A stretch of DNA of 64,000 nucleotides, from NCBI RefSeq assembly GCF_001015195.1, contig NZ_LDES01000107.1, forward strand, positions 35,803 to 99,802, in the 5' to 3' direction. Source of the stretch: Sphingomonas sp. Y57 (GTDB lineage: Bacteria > Pseudomonadota > Alphaproteobacteria > Sphingomonadales > Sphingomonadaceae). The translations under genes were made by a program, and so were the position numbers. Below, piece after piece: positions 20,860 to 29,887 of the stretch. Position 1 is the first letter of the stretch. Each line of letters starts with the position of its first letter. Below the pieces are notes generated by a model. The model did not search any database. It had not been told where the DNA came from and saw only the letters and a list, made by a program, of their open reading frames with translations.

Positions 20860-21161
20860 TCGGCCTGCAACATTATCTGGTCGTCTCGGCGATCCTGTTC
20901 GTGATGGGGGTGTTCGGCATCTTCCTCAACCGGAAGAACGTCATCATCATCCTGATGGCGATCGAGCTGATCCTGCTGTCGGTGAACATCAACCTCGTCG
21001 CCTTCTCCGCCTATCTGGGCGACCTGGTCGGGCAGGTCTTCGCGATGTTCGTGCTGACCGTCGCCGCCGGCGAGGCCGCGATCGGCCTGGCGATCCTCGT
21101 CATCTATTTCCGTGACCGCGGCACCATCGCGGTCGACGACATCAACCGGATGAAGGGGTGA
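20856..21161 (+). CDS. nuoK: NADH-quinone oxidoreductase subunit K
   Basis: A 101-residue three-helix membrane subunit. GTG 20856 overlaps the nuoJ stop, and the length matches the family. The buried glutamates used in proton transfer are in [14 protein letters not shown] and [12 protein letters not shown]. An open frame extends upstream within nuoJ and is rejected as a start region. Confidence 0.95.
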   Translation: MIGLQHYLVVSAILFVMGVFGIFLNRKNVIIILMAIELILLSVNINLVAFSAYLGDLVGQVFAMFVLTVAAGEAAIGLAILVIYFRDRGTIAVDDINRMKG

Positions 21162-21168
21162 TCGTTCG

Positions 21169-23256
21169 GTGATTACCGCAATCGTCTTCCTCCCGCTGCT
21201 CGCGGCGATCGTCGCCGGGCTGGGCAACCGCCTGATCGGCAACGTGGCGGCCAAGATCGTCACGACCGGCGCCCTGTTCGCGTCCTGCGCGCTGAGCTGG
21301 CCGGTGTTCATCGATTTCATGACGGGCGCCGCGACCGCGCATGTCGTGCCGGTCCTCACCTTCATCCAGTCGGGCGATCTCGCCGTCGACTGGGCGCTGC
21401 GCGTCGACACGCTGACCGCGGTGATGCTGGTGGTGGTGACCTCGGTGTCGAGCCTCGTCCACCTCTACAGCTGGGGCTATATGGCGGAAGACCCGAGCCA
21501 GCCCCGCTTCTTCGCCTATCTGTCGCTGTTCACCTTCGCGATGCTGATGCTCGTGACCTCCGACAGCCTGGTGCAGATGTTCTTCGGCTGGGAAGGCGTC
21601 GGCCTCGCCTCCTATCTGCTGATCGGGTTCTGGTACCACAAGCCGTCGGCGAACGCGGCGGCGATCAAGGCGTTCGTCGTCAACCGCGTCGGCGACTTCG
21701 GTTTCTCGCTCGGCATCTTCGGCACCTTCCTGGTGTTCGGCACCGTTTCGATCCCCGAGATCCTGGCAGCGGCGCCCGGCTATGCCGACGCTTCGATCGG
21801 CTTCCTGGGGGCACGGGTCGACCTGATGACCCTGCTCTGCCTGCTGCTGTTCGTCGGCGCGATGGGCAAGTCGGCCCAGCTCGGCCTCCACACCTGGCTT
21901 CCCGACGCGATGGAAGGCCCGACCCCGGTGTCGGCGCTGATCCACGCCGCGACGATGGTCACCGCGGGTGTGTTCATGGTCTGCCGCCTGTCGCCGATGT
22001 TCGAGGTCAGCGAGACCGCGATGCACGTCGTCACCTATGTCGGCGCCGCCACCGCCTTCTTCGCGGCGACGGTCGGCACGACCCAGACCGACATCAAGCG
22101 CGTCATCGCCTATTCGACCTGCTCGCAGCTTGGCTATATGTTCATGGCGGCGGGCGTCGGCGCCTATGGCGCGGCGATGTTCCACCTGTTCACCCACGCC
22201 TTCTTCAAGGCGCTGCTGTTCCTCGGCGCGGGCTCCGTGATCCACGCGATGCACCACGAACAGGACATGCGCTATTATGGTGGCCTCAGGAAGCACATCC
22301 CGATCACTTATTGGGCGATGATGGCGGGCACGCTCGCGATCACCGGCGTCGGCATCGCCGGGGTCTTCGGCTTCGCGGGCTTCTATTCGAAGGACGCGAT
22401 CATCGAGGCGGCCTTCGCCAGCGGATCGGCGTCGGGCGGCATCGCCTTCGCGATCGCGGTGTTCGCGGCGCTGCTGACCAGCTTCTATTCGTGGCGCCTG
22501 GTGTTCCTCACCTTCTTCGGCAAGCCGCGCTGGGCCGGTTCGGAGCATATCCAGCATGCCGTCCATGACGCCCATGGCCATGGCGACCATCATGACGCGC
22601 CTTCGGAAGAGGATGCCGGCCATGAGGCGCATGCGCATGATCACGGCCACGCGCATGACCACGGTCATGGCCATCGCGAGGTTGAGGGCGATGCGGGCTA
22701 TCATCCGCATGAGAGCCCCTTGCCGATGCTGATCCCGCTGGTCGTGCTGACGCTCGGCGCCATCTTCGCGGGTTGGGTCTGGGCGCCCTATTTCATCGAC
22801 TCGCACCATGGCGGGGCCTTCTGGGCAGGCAGCCTGGCGTTCGACGAGCATCTGATGCACGCGATGCACGGAGTGCCGCTGTGGGTGAAGCTGTCGGCGA
22901 CCGTGGTGATGATCGTCGGCTTCCTGATCGCGCTGTGGGCCTATGTGCTCGACCGCACGATCCCGGCGCGCTTCACCGCGCAGTTCCGGGTGTTGTACGA
23001 CTTCCTGCTGCACAAATGGTATTTCGACGAACTCTATCATTATCTGTTCGTCGTCCCGGCCTTCTGGCTCGGCCGCTTCTTCTGGAAGAAGGGCGACCAG
23101 GGCACGATCGACCGCTTCGGTCCGAACGGCGTCGCCGCCGTGGCGGTGCGCGCCGGATCGGCGGCGCGAGCCGCGCAGTCGGGCTATCTCTATACTTATG
23201 CGCTGGTGATGCTGCTGGGCCTTGCGGCGGCGGCGACCTGGGCGATGGTGGGCTGA
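21169..23256 (+). CDS. nuoL: NADH-quinone oxidoreductase subunit L, with a His-rich loop
   Basis: A 695-residue antiporter-like subunit at the distal end of the membrane arm, starting at GTG 21169. Conserved parts include [34 protein letters not shown] (with the key Lys) and [20 protein letters not shown]. Between about residues 460 and 515 there is a hydrophilic loop unusually rich in His, Asp and Gly, with repeats such as [18 protein letters not shown] and HGHGH. Such a run looks like a metal-binding loop. The long amphipathic C-terminal helix follows it. Confidence 0.96.
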   Translation: MITAIVFLPLLAAIVAGLGNRLIGNVAAKIVTTGALFASCALSWPVFIDFMTGAATAHVVPVLTFIQSGDLAVDWALRVDTLTAVMLVVVTSVSSLVHLYSWGYMAEDPSQPRFFAYLSLFTFAMLMLVTSDSLVQMFFGWEGVGLASYLLIGFWYHKPSANAAAIKAFVVNRVGDFGFSLGIFGTFLVFGTVSIPEILAAAPGYADASIGFLGARVDLMTLLCLLLFVGAMGKSAQLGLHTWLPDAMEGPTPVSALIHAATMVTAGVFMVCRLSPMFEVSETAMHVVTYVGAATAFFAATVGTTQTDIKRVIAYSTCSQLGYMFMAAGVGAYGAAMFHLFTHAFFKALLFLGAGSVIHAMHHEQDMRYYGGLRKHIPITYWAMMAGTLAITGVGIAGVFGFAGFYSKDAIIEAAFASGSASGGIAFAIAVFAALLTSFYSWRLVFLTFFGKPRWAGSEHIQHAVHDAHGHGDHHDAPSEEDAGHEAHAHDHGHAHDHGHGHREVEGDAGYHPHESPLPMLIPLVVLTLGAIFAGWVWAPYFIDSHHGGAFWAGSLAFDEHLMHAMHGVPLWVKLSATVVMIVGFLIALWAYVLDRTIPARFTAQFRVLYDFLLHKWYFDELYHYLFVVPAFWLGRFFWKKGDQGTIDRFGPNGVAAVAVRAGSAARAAQSGYLYTYALVMLLGLAAAATWAMVG

Positions 23257-23260
23257 CGCG

Positions 23261-24787
23261 ATGGGCTTTCCTATCCTTTCCGTGATGATCGCGCTGCCGC
23301 TGGTGGCAGCGCTGGCCAGCCTGTTCGCGGGGGCGAAAGGCGCGCGCTGGATCGCGCTCGTCGCAACGCTCGCCAATCTCGGCCTCGGTATCCTGTTGTG
23401 GTACGGCTATGAGGTCGGCGGCGCGCAGTGGCAGTTCACCGAGCATGTCGCGCTGTTTGGCCGCTTCGCCTGGGCGCTCGGCATCGACGGCATCGCGCTG
23501 CTGCTGATCGTCCTGTCGGTGTTCCTGATGCCGATCTGCATCGCCGCCTCCTGGGAGGCGATCGAGAAGCGCGTGCCCGAATATATGGCCGCCTTCCTGC
23601 TGATGGAGACGCTGATGGTCGGCGTCTTCGCGGCGCAGGACCTGTTCCTCTTCTACATCTTCTTCGAAGCCGGCCTGATCCCGATGTACCTGATCATCGG
23701 CATCTGGGGCGGTGCCGACCGCATCTACGCCAGCTACAAATTCTTCCTCTACACGTTGCTCGGATCGGTGCTGATGCTGATCGCGATGCTGTGGATGGTG
23801 AGCGAGGCGGGCACCACCTTCATCCCGGCGTTGATGGCCTATGACTTCCCGCCGGAAGCGCAGACCTGGCTGTTCCTCGCCTTCTTCGCCTCCTTCGCGG
23901 TGAAGATGCCGATGTGGCCGGTCCACACCTGGCTGCCCGACGCGCACGTCCAGGCGCCGACCGCCGGCTCGGTGATCCTGGCGGGCGTGCTGCTGAAGAT
24001 GGGCGGCTACGGCTTCATCCGCTTCTCGCTGCCGATGTTCCCGGTCGCCAGCGCCGATCTGATGTGGCTCGTCATGGGCCTGTCGATGGTCGCCATCGTC
24101 GTCACCAGCCTGATCGCGCTGGTCCAGGAGGACATGAAGAAGCTGATCGCCTATTCGTCGGTCGCCCACATGGCCTTCGTCACGATCGGCCTGTTCGCCT
24201 TCAACCGGCAGGGCATCGAGGGCGCGCTGATGGTCATGCTCGGCCATGGCCTCGTCTCGGGCGCGCTGTTCCTGTGCGTCGGCGTGATCTACGACCGGAT
24301 GCACACGCGCGAGATCGCCCGTTATGGCGGCCTGTCGAACAACATGCCGAAATATGCGATGCTGTTCCTGCTGTTCACCATGGCCTCGGTCGGCCTGCCG
24401 GGCACCAGCAACTTCATCGGCGAGTTCCTCTCGCTGGTCGGCGCCTACCAGATCTCGTCCTGGGTCGCCTTCGTCGCGACCACGGGCATCATCACCGGTG
24501 CCGCCTATATGCTCTATCTCTACGCCCGCATCGCCTATGGCTCGGCGCGCACGCCCGAAGCGGCGGCGATGCCCGACCTGTCGGCGCGCGAGCTCGCCAT
24601 CCTCGCGCCGATCGCGATCGCCGTGCTGTGGATGGGCGTCTATCCCGAAAGCTTCCTGGCGCCGATGCGCAACGATGTCGGCGCGGTTCTCGCCCGGCTC
24701 GCGCCCACCGCGCCGGAGAGCGACGCCAAGGTCGTGATCGGCCATCCCAAACCTGCTGTCGAGGCGCATGCGGAGGCGCACCACTGA
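23261..24787 (+). CDS. nuoM: NADH-quinone oxidoreductase subunit M
   Basis: A 508-residue antiporter-like membrane subunit. ATG 23261 gives the hydrophobic start MGFPILSVMIALPLVAAL; the frame upstream overlaps the nuoL end. Signatures are FFEAGLIPMYLIIGIWGG (with the essential Glu), KMPMWPVHTWLPDAHVQAPT (Lys) and EDMKKLIAYSSVAHMAF. The last base of its stop is the first base of the nuoN start codon. Confidence 0.96.
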   Translation: MGFPILSVMIALPLVAALASLFAGAKGARWIALVATLANLGLGILLWYGYEVGGAQWQFTEHVALFGRFAWALGIDGIALLLIVLSVFLMPICIAASWEAIEKRVPEYMAAFLLMETLMVGVFAAQDLFLFYIFFEAGLIPMYLIIGIWGGADRIYASYKFFLYTLLGSVLMLIAMLWMVSEAGTTFIPALMAYDFPPEAQTWLFLAFFASFAVKMPMWPVHTWLPDAHVQAPTAGSVILAGVLLKMGGYGFIRFSLPMFPVASADLMWLVMGLSMVAIVVTSLIALVQEDMKKLIAYSSVAHMAFVTIGLFAFNRQGIEGALMVMLGHGLVSGALFLCVGVIYDRMHTREIARYGGLSNNMPKYAMLFLLFTMASVGLPGTSNFIGEFLSLVGAYQISSWVAFVATTGIITGAAYMLYLYARIAYGSARTPEAAAMPDLSARELAILAPIAIAVLWMGVYPESFLAPMRNDVGAVLARLAPTAPESDAKVVIGHPKPAVEAHAEAHH

Positions 24788-26232
24788 TGTCGATGACCGC
24801 CTCCCTCGCTCTCACCGTTCCCGAGCTGATCCTCTCGATCGGCGCGCTGCTGCTGCTGCTGGTCGCGGCCTTTGGCGGTGACGGCTTTGCCCGCGCGATC
24901 GGCTGGGGCGCGATCGCGCTGTTCGCCGCCGCCGGCTTCGCGTTGACCGGCCCGGCCGGTAATGGCGGCCCCGGCTTCGACGGCCTCTACATCGCCGACA
25001 GCTTCGCGGCCTTCGCCAAGCTGCTGATCTATATCGCCGCCGCCGTTTCGGTGGCGGTGGCGCCCGGCTTCTTCGCCCGGACGGGCGGGGGCTATCGTGC
25101 CGAATATCCGGTGCTGATCCTGCTCTCCGGCGTCGGCATGGGGATGATGGTGTCGGCGGGCGACCTGCTGACCCTCTATGTCGGGCTCGAGCTGCAGTCG
25201 CTGTCGGCCTATGTGCTCGCCAGCTTCCTGCGCCGCGACACCCGTTCGGCCGAGGCGGGGCTCAAATATTTCGTGCTCGGTGCGCTTGCCTCGGGCATCC
25301 TGCTCTACGGCATCTCGCTGCTCTACGGCTTCACCGGCACCACCCTGTTCGCGGGCATCTCCGATTCGCTCGCCAAGGGCATGGGCATCGGCCAGATGTT
25401 CGGCATGGTGTTCGTCTTCGCCGGGCTCGCCTTCAAGATTTCCGCCGTGCCGTTCCACATGTGGACGCCCGACGTCTATGAAGGCGCACCGACACCGGTC
25501 ACCGCCTTCTTCGCCTCGGCGCCGAAGGTGGCTGGCATGGCGCTGCTGCTGCGCGTCGCGATCGAGGCGATGGGATCGGGCACCGACGCCTGGCGCCAGA
25601 TCGTCGTCTTCGCCGCGCTCGCCTCGACCATCCTCGGTGCGGTCGCCGCGATCGGGCAGACCAGCATGAAGCGGCTGCTCGCCTATTCGTCGATCAACAA
25701 TGTCGGCTTCGCCCTGTTCGGCCTCGCCGCCGGGTCGGCGGAGGGCGTCGCCGCGACGATGACCTATATGGCGGTTTATGTCGCGATGACGCTGGGCAGC
25801 TTCATCTGCGTGCTGCAGATGCGGGACGAGGATGGACGACCGGTCGAGACGATCGCCAGCCTGTCGGGCCTTTCGCGCAGCCGCCCCGGCCTTGCCGCCG
25901 CCTTTGCGATCTTCATGTTCAGCCTGGCCGGCATCCCGCCGCTGTTTGGCTTCTGGCCGAAGTTCCTGGTGTTCGACGCGCTCGTCCGCGCCGGTTTCTG
26001 GCCGTTGGCGATGGTCGGCATCGCGACCTCGGTAATCGGCGCCTTCTATTATCTGAAGATCGTCAAGACGATCTATTTCGACGATCCGGCCCCGGCCCGG
26101 TTTGCGCCGGCCGCGTCGAAGCTCGAGGGTGGACTCATCGTGCTGGCGGCGCTTGCCGTCTCGCCGCTCGGCTACCTCGCCATCCCGCTGCTCGACTCGA
26201 CGAGCATGGCGGCGGCGCGCGCGCTGTTCTGA
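24787..26232 (+). CDS. nuoN: NADH-quinone oxidoreductase subunit N
   Basis: The third antiporter-like subunit, 481 residues, closing the nuo operon. ATG 24787 overlaps nuoM. Conserved motifs are GLELQSLSAYVLASF, FKISAVPFHMWTPDVYEGAPT and QTSMKRLLAYSSINNVGF. The transcript may continue into birA: 145 bases of repeat lie between, and no T-tailed terminator is seen there. Confidence 0.96.
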   Translation: MSMTASLALTVPELILSIGALLLLLVAAFGGDGFARAIGWGAIALFAAAGFALTGPAGNGGPGFDGLYIADSFAAFAKLLIYIAAAVSVAVAPGFFARTGGGYRAEYPVLILLSGVGMGMMVSAGDLLTLYVGLELQSLSAYVLASFLRRDTRSAEAGLKYFVLGALASGILLYGISLLYGFTGTTLFAGISDSLAKGMGIGQMFGMVFVFAGLAFKISAVPFHMWTPDVYEGAPTPVTAFFASAPKVAGMALLLRVAIEAMGSGTDAWRQIVVFAALASTILGAVAAIGQTSMKRLLAYSSINNVGFALFGLAAGSAEGVAATMTYMAVYVAMTLGSFICVLQMRDEDGRPVETIASLSGLSRSRPGLAAAFAIFMFSLAGIPPLFGFWPKFLVFDALVRAGFWPLAMVGIATSVIGAFYYLKIVKTIYFDDPAPARFAPAASKLEGGLIVLAALAVSPLGYLAIPLLDSTSMAAARALF

Positions 26233-26248
26233 GGATAGACGTTCTGCT

Positions 26249-26371
26249 CCCGTTCGTGTCGAGCGAAGTCGAGACACGTTGCGAGAGCCAACGTCCCTCG
26301 ACTTCGGCCGATGGCCGAAGTTCATCCCGAGCGCCTGCCTTGCAGGCAGCCGAGGGGCCCGGGACGAACGG
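26249..26371. repeat. Intergenic repeat between nuoN and birA
   Basis: The ends CCCGTTCG and CGAACGG are inverted repeats. The inside holds GTGTCGAGCGAAGTCGAGACAC, an inverted pair, and GGCCGATGGCC. It differs from the CGTCAT family and matches the type of mobile palindrome common in this group of bacteria. Confidence 0.65.
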
Positions 26372-26377
26372 ATCGCT

Positions 26378-27091
26378 GTGACGAACCCGCTCATCCGCCA
26401 TGTCGCCGTCACCGGCTCGACCAATGACGACATGACGACACTCGCCCGCGATGGCGCGGCCGAGGGGACGTGGCTGCGGGCCGACCGGCAGGAAGGCGGA
26501 CGCGGGCGTCAGGGGCGGGCCTGGGCGTCGCCGTCCGGTAACCTCTATGCCAGCACGCTGGTCCGTCGCCTTGGCGGCGATCCGCCGGCGCCGAGCCTCG
26601 CGATGGTCGCGGCGGTCGCGCTCGACGAGCTATTGCAGGCGTGGCTAGGGCCGGATCGGCTGGCGATCAAATGGCCCAACGATCTTCTCGCCGACGGTGC
26701 CAAGATCTCCGGGATATTGCTGGAAGGTGCCGGCGACGCGGTGGTCGTCGGGATCGGCGTCAACCTGGCGCATCATCCCGAAGGGCTCGACCGCCCGGCG
26801 ACCAGCCTCGCCGCGCTCGGCCTGTCGCCGCCCGATCCGGGCGACTTCGTCGCCGAACTGGCGGCCGCGTTCGCCGCCTGGATCGCGCGCTGGCGCATGG
26901 ACGGGCTCGGGGCGGTGCTCGCCCGCTGGCAGGCGCGCGCGCATCCGCCGGGTACGGCATTGCGCGTCCGCGCGCCCGAGGGCGAGATCGAAGGGCTGTA
27001 CGAGGGGCTCGCCGCCGATGGAGCGCTGCGTCTCCGGACGACCGACGGGTGCATCCATCTGGTGCACGCAGGCGACGTTTTCCTGCTATAG
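26378..27091 (+). CDS. birA: Biotin--[acetyl-CoA-carboxylase] ligase
   Basis: A 237-residue class I biotin protein ligase that activates biotin with ATP and attaches it to carboxylase BCCP. Motifs are VTGSTNDDM, GGRGRQGRAWASPSGNLYAS (the biotinyl-AMP loop) and KWPNDLLADGAKISGILLE. The usual N-terminal helix-turn-helix is absent, so it cannot act as the bio repressor. GTG 26378 is chosen since the upstream frame runs through a repeat. coaX follows after about 30 bases, a common pairing. Confidence 0.93.
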   Translation: MTNPLIRHVAVTGSTNDDMTTLARDGAAEGTWLRADRQEGGRGRQGRAWASPSGNLYASTLVRRLGGDPPAPSLAMVAAVALDELLQAWLGPDRLAIKWPNDLLADGAKISGILLEGAGDAVVVGIGVNLAHHPEGLDRPATSLAALGLSPPDPGDFVAELAAAFAAWIARWRMDGLGAVLARWQARAHPPGTALRVRAPEGEIEGLYEGLAADGALRLRTTDGCIHLVHAGDVFLL

Positions 27092-27121
27092 CGCCCCGCA
27101 ACGGAAGGACTCGGACGAAGC

Positions 27122-27904
27122 ATGCTGCTTGCGATCGACGCTGGGAATACCAATATCGTCTTCGCGCTGGTCGATCAGGGCGCGATCGTCGCGCGCTGGC
27201 GGATCGCCACTGACGCGCGCCGTACCGCGGACGAATATGCGGTCTGGCTGCACCAGCTCCTGCAGCTCGAAGGTCATGACCGTTCGGTCGTGGAGGCGGT
27301 GATCATCGCCACCGTGGTGCCGCGCGCGCTCCATAATCTGGAGGTGCTCGCATCGAAATATTTCGGGGTCGAGGCGCTTGTCGCCGGGCGCCCGCCGGTC
27401 GAATGGGGAATCACCCTCGATGTCGACGAGCCGCAGAATGTCGGCGCGGATCGCGCGGTCAACGTGATCGCGGCGCATGCGCGGCATCCGGGTGACCTGA
27501 TCGTGATCGACTTCGGCACCGCGACGACCTTCGACGTGGTCGACTATAGCGGCGCCTACAAGGGCGGGATCATCGCGCCGGGCATCAACCTGTCGCTCGA
27601 CGCTTTGGTCGCGGCGGCCGCGAAGCTGCCGCGCATCGCGATCGAAGCTCCCGAGAAGCCGGCCGTGATCGGCCGGACGACGCAGGACCAGATGCTGATC
27701 GGCATCTATTTCGGCTATATCGCGATGATCGAGGGGCTGGTCGCGCGGATGAAGGCGGAGATCGGCCGCCCGGCCGCGGTGGTCGCCACCGGCGGCCTCG
27801 CCTCGCTGTTCGAACGGCATGTGAAGCTGTTCGACAGCATCGAACCGGATCTGACGATCCAGGGCCTCGGCATCATGTATGATCGCCTCAAGGCCGGCTC
27901 ATAA
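27122..27904 (+). CDS. coaX: Type III pantothenate kinase
   Basis: A 260-residue enzyme of the ASKHA fold that phosphorylates pantothenate, the first step of coenzyme A synthesis. The phosphate-1 motif [13 protein letters not shown] is at the N-terminus, the phosphate-2 motif is [11 protein letters not shown], and [15 protein letters not shown] and ATGGLASLF complete the site. The start has no strong ribosome site but agrees with family length. Position between birA and rnj fits the alphaproteobacterial order. Confidence 0.95.
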   Translation: MLLAIDAGNTNIVFALVDQGAIVARWRIATDARRTADEYAVWLHQLLQLEGHDRSVVEAVIIATVVPRALHNLEVLASKYFGVEALVAGRPPVEWGITLDVDEPQNVGADRAVNVIAAHARHPGDLIVIDFGTATTFDVVDYSGAYKGGIIAPGINLSLDALVAAAAKLPRIAIEAPEKPAVIGRTTQDQMLIGIYFGYIAMIEGLVARMKAEIGRPAAVVATGGLASLFERHVKLFDSIEPDLTIQGLGIMYDRLKAGS

Positions 27905-27925
27905 TAGATTGGACACAAGCTTACA

Positions 27926-29566
27926 GTGACGACTCCCGGTAACGAACTGCTCTTCCTGGCGCTTGGCGGCTCCGGGGAGATCGGCATGAACGTCAATCTC
28001 TACGGCACCCAGGGCAAATGGGTGATGGTCGACCTCGGCCTCACCTTCGCCGATCCCGGTTATCCCGGCGTCGAGCTGATCCTGCCCGACCTCGCCTTCA
28101 TCGAGGAGCGCGCCGACGACCTGCTCGGCGTCGTGCTGACCCATGGGCATGAGGACCATATCGGCGCGATTCCCTATCTCGCCGCCGATCTCGGCGTGCC
28201 CCTCTACGCGACCCGTTTCACGGCCGAGCTGATCAAGGGCAAGCTCGACGAGGAGGGGCTGATCGGCAAGGTCGACCTCCGGGTGATCGAGAATGAGGGC
28301 AGCTTCCAGCTCGGCCCGTTCGGCTTCACCTATGTCCCGCTGGCCCACTCGATCCCCGAGGGCAATGCGCTGCTGATCGAGACGCCGCACGGCCGCATCT
28401 TCCACACCGGGGACTGGAAGATCGACGAGGCGCCGCTGCTCGGCCAGCCCTCCACCGCCGAGGAACTGACCGCGATCGGCGATCAGGGCGTGCTCGCGCT
28501 GGTGTGCGATTCGACCAATGTCTTCAACGAGGAGGCGTCGGGTTCCGAGGCTGACGTCCGCAAGGGCCTCGATGAGGCGATCGGCGCCTGCAAGGCGCGC
28601 GTGCTGGTGACGACCTTCGCATCGAACGCGGCGCGGCTTCAGACGCTGGGCGAGGTCGCGCAGGACACTGGCCGCAAGCTGTGCGTCGCCGGGCGCTCGC
28701 TCGACCGGATCATCCGGGTCGCCAAGGCGAGCGGCTATCTGCAGCATTTCCCGCCGGTGATCGACGTCGACGAGGCGATGCGCCTGCCGCCCAAGGAGGT
28801 GATGATCATCGCCACCGGCGGCCAGGGCGAGGCGCGCGCCGCGCTGTCGCGGATCGCGTTCGACAGCCACCCGATCAAGCTGTCGGCGGGCGACACGGTG
28901 GTGTTCTCGTCGAAGCAGATCCCGGGCAACGAGATCGCGATCGGCCGCATCCAGAACGCGCTTGCCGCGAAGGGCGTCGAGATGATCACCGACCGCCAGG
29001 CCGAGGTCCATGTCTCGGGCCATCCCGGACGGCCCGAGCTCAAGGCGATGTACGAATGGATCCGGCCGGAGATCATCCTGCCGGTCCATGGCGAGTTGCG
29101 CCACATGGCCGAGCAGGCACGCTTCGCGAAGAGCCTTGGGGTGCCGCACGGCATCGTCCAGTCGAACGGCACGGTGGTGCGGCTCGCACCCGACGGTCCC
29201 AAGGCGATCGGCCATGAGCGCGTCGGACGGCTCGTCCTCGACGGCGACGTGATCCTGCCCGCCGACGGTGCGACGATGAACGAGCGCCGCCGTGCCGGGC
29301 TTTACGGATTCGTCGGCGTCACCGTCGTGATCGGCAAGGATGGCCGGCTGAAGGGTGAGCCCGCGCTCCACCTGCAGGGCCTGCCGGTCGAGGAGGACCG
29401 CGACGACTTCATCGCCGATGCCTGCGCCGCCGCGGCGGACGCGGTCGCCAAGGGCGGCAGGGATGAGGCCAAGCTCAAGGAGGCGGTGCGCCTCGCGGTG
29501 CGCCGTCGCGCGACCTCATGGACCGGCAAGAAGCCGGTGGTCGACGTCGCGATCATTCGGATCTGA
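27926..29566 (+). CDS. rnj: Ribonuclease J
   Basis: A 546-residue metallo-beta-lactamase/beta-CASP ribonuclease acting in mRNA decay and rRNA maturation. It has the Zn-binding motif LTHGHEDHIGAIPYL, HTGDWKIDEAPL, a beta-CASP domain with CDSTNVFNEEASGSE and SGHPGRPELKAMYEWI. GTG 27926 lies 21 bases after coaX. The C-terminal domain is short. RNase J rather than RNase Z is indicated by length and by the beta-CASP insertion. Confidence 0.95.
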   Translation: MTTPGNELLFLALGGSGEIGMNVNLYGTQGKWVMVDLGLTFADPGYPGVELILPDLAFIEERADDLLGVVLTHGHEDHIGAIPYLAADLGVPLYATRFTAELIKGKLDEEGLIGKVDLRVIENEGSFQLGPFGFTYVPLAHSIPEGNALLIETPHGRIFHTGDWKIDEAPLLGQPSTAEELTAIGDQGVLALVCDSTNVFNEEASGSEADVRKGLDEAIGACKARVLVTTFASNAARLQTLGEVAQDTGRKLCVAGRSLDRIIRVAKASGYLQHFPPVIDVDEAMRLPPKEVMIIATGGQGEARAALSRIAFDSHPIKLSAGDTVVFSSKQIPGNEIAIGRIQNALAAKGVEMITDRQAEVHVSGHPGRPELKAMYEWIRPEIILPVHGELRHMAEQARFAKSLGVPHGIVQSNGTVVRLAPDGPKAIGHERVGRLVLDGDVILPADGATMNERRRAGLYGFVGVTVVIGKDGRLKGEPALHLQGLPVEEDRDDFIADACAAAADAVAKGGRDEAKLKEAVRLAVRRRATSWTGKKPVVDVAIIRI

Positions 29567-29581
29567 GGAAAGGGCCAGCCG

Positions 29582-29851
29582 ATGAAACTCAGCTCGATCG
29601 TAGCGATCTACCTGCTTTTCTGGTGGGGCTGCCTGTTCCTGGTGCTGCCCTTCCGGCTGCGCAGCAGCGCCGAGCCCGACACGCTGGTCCCCGGCCAGGC
29701 CGAAAGCGCGCCGCCGCGCTTCTCGGTGTGGCGGACGGTGCTGTGGACGACGATCGTGTCGATCGCGGTCTTCGGAATGTTCTACGTCAACTATGTCAAC
29801 GGCTGGATCACCGCCGACTTCTTCGACCTGACGCGCTTCCGCGACGCATAA
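29582..29851 (+). CDS. DUF1467 family membrane protein
   Basis: An 89-residue protein with two transmembrane helices (SIVAIYLLFWWGCLFLVLPF and TVLWTTIVSIAVFGMFYVN). The sequence VLPFRLRSS followed by a short hydrophilic loop and a second helix ending YVNYVNGW is the DUF1467 pattern. The family is typical of alphaproteobacteria and lies next to rnj. Its function is unknown. The start has GGAAAGGG upstream. Confidence 0.85.
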   Translation: MKLSSIVAIYLLFWWGCLFLVLPFRLRSSAEPDTLVPGQAESAPPRFSVWRTVLWTTIVSIAVFGMFYVNYVNGWITADFFDLTRFRDA

Positions 29852-29854
29852 GAT

Positions 29855-29878
29855 CCTCCCCTGCGCGAGCAGGGGAGG
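29855..29878. terminator. Hairpin between convergent genes
   Basis: CCTCCCCTGC and GCAGGGGAGG form a perfect 10-bp stem with a GCGA loop between the DUF1467 gene and the convergent M28 peptidase gene. The T run is weak on both strands, so it may be a bidirectional terminator or simply a palindrome of the kind seen at 1450-1574. Confidence 0.5.
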
Positions 29879-29887
29879 ATTCGGGTT

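Noticed and set aside
21142..23376. 744-codon minus-strand frame opposite nuoL
   Set aside because: Antisense shadow of nuoL, with residues typical of reverse-complemented membrane-protein codons and no motif.
22973..26433. Two long minus-strand frames opposite nuoM and nuoN
   Set aside because: Both mirror strongly conserved complex I subunits and have no recognisable domain.
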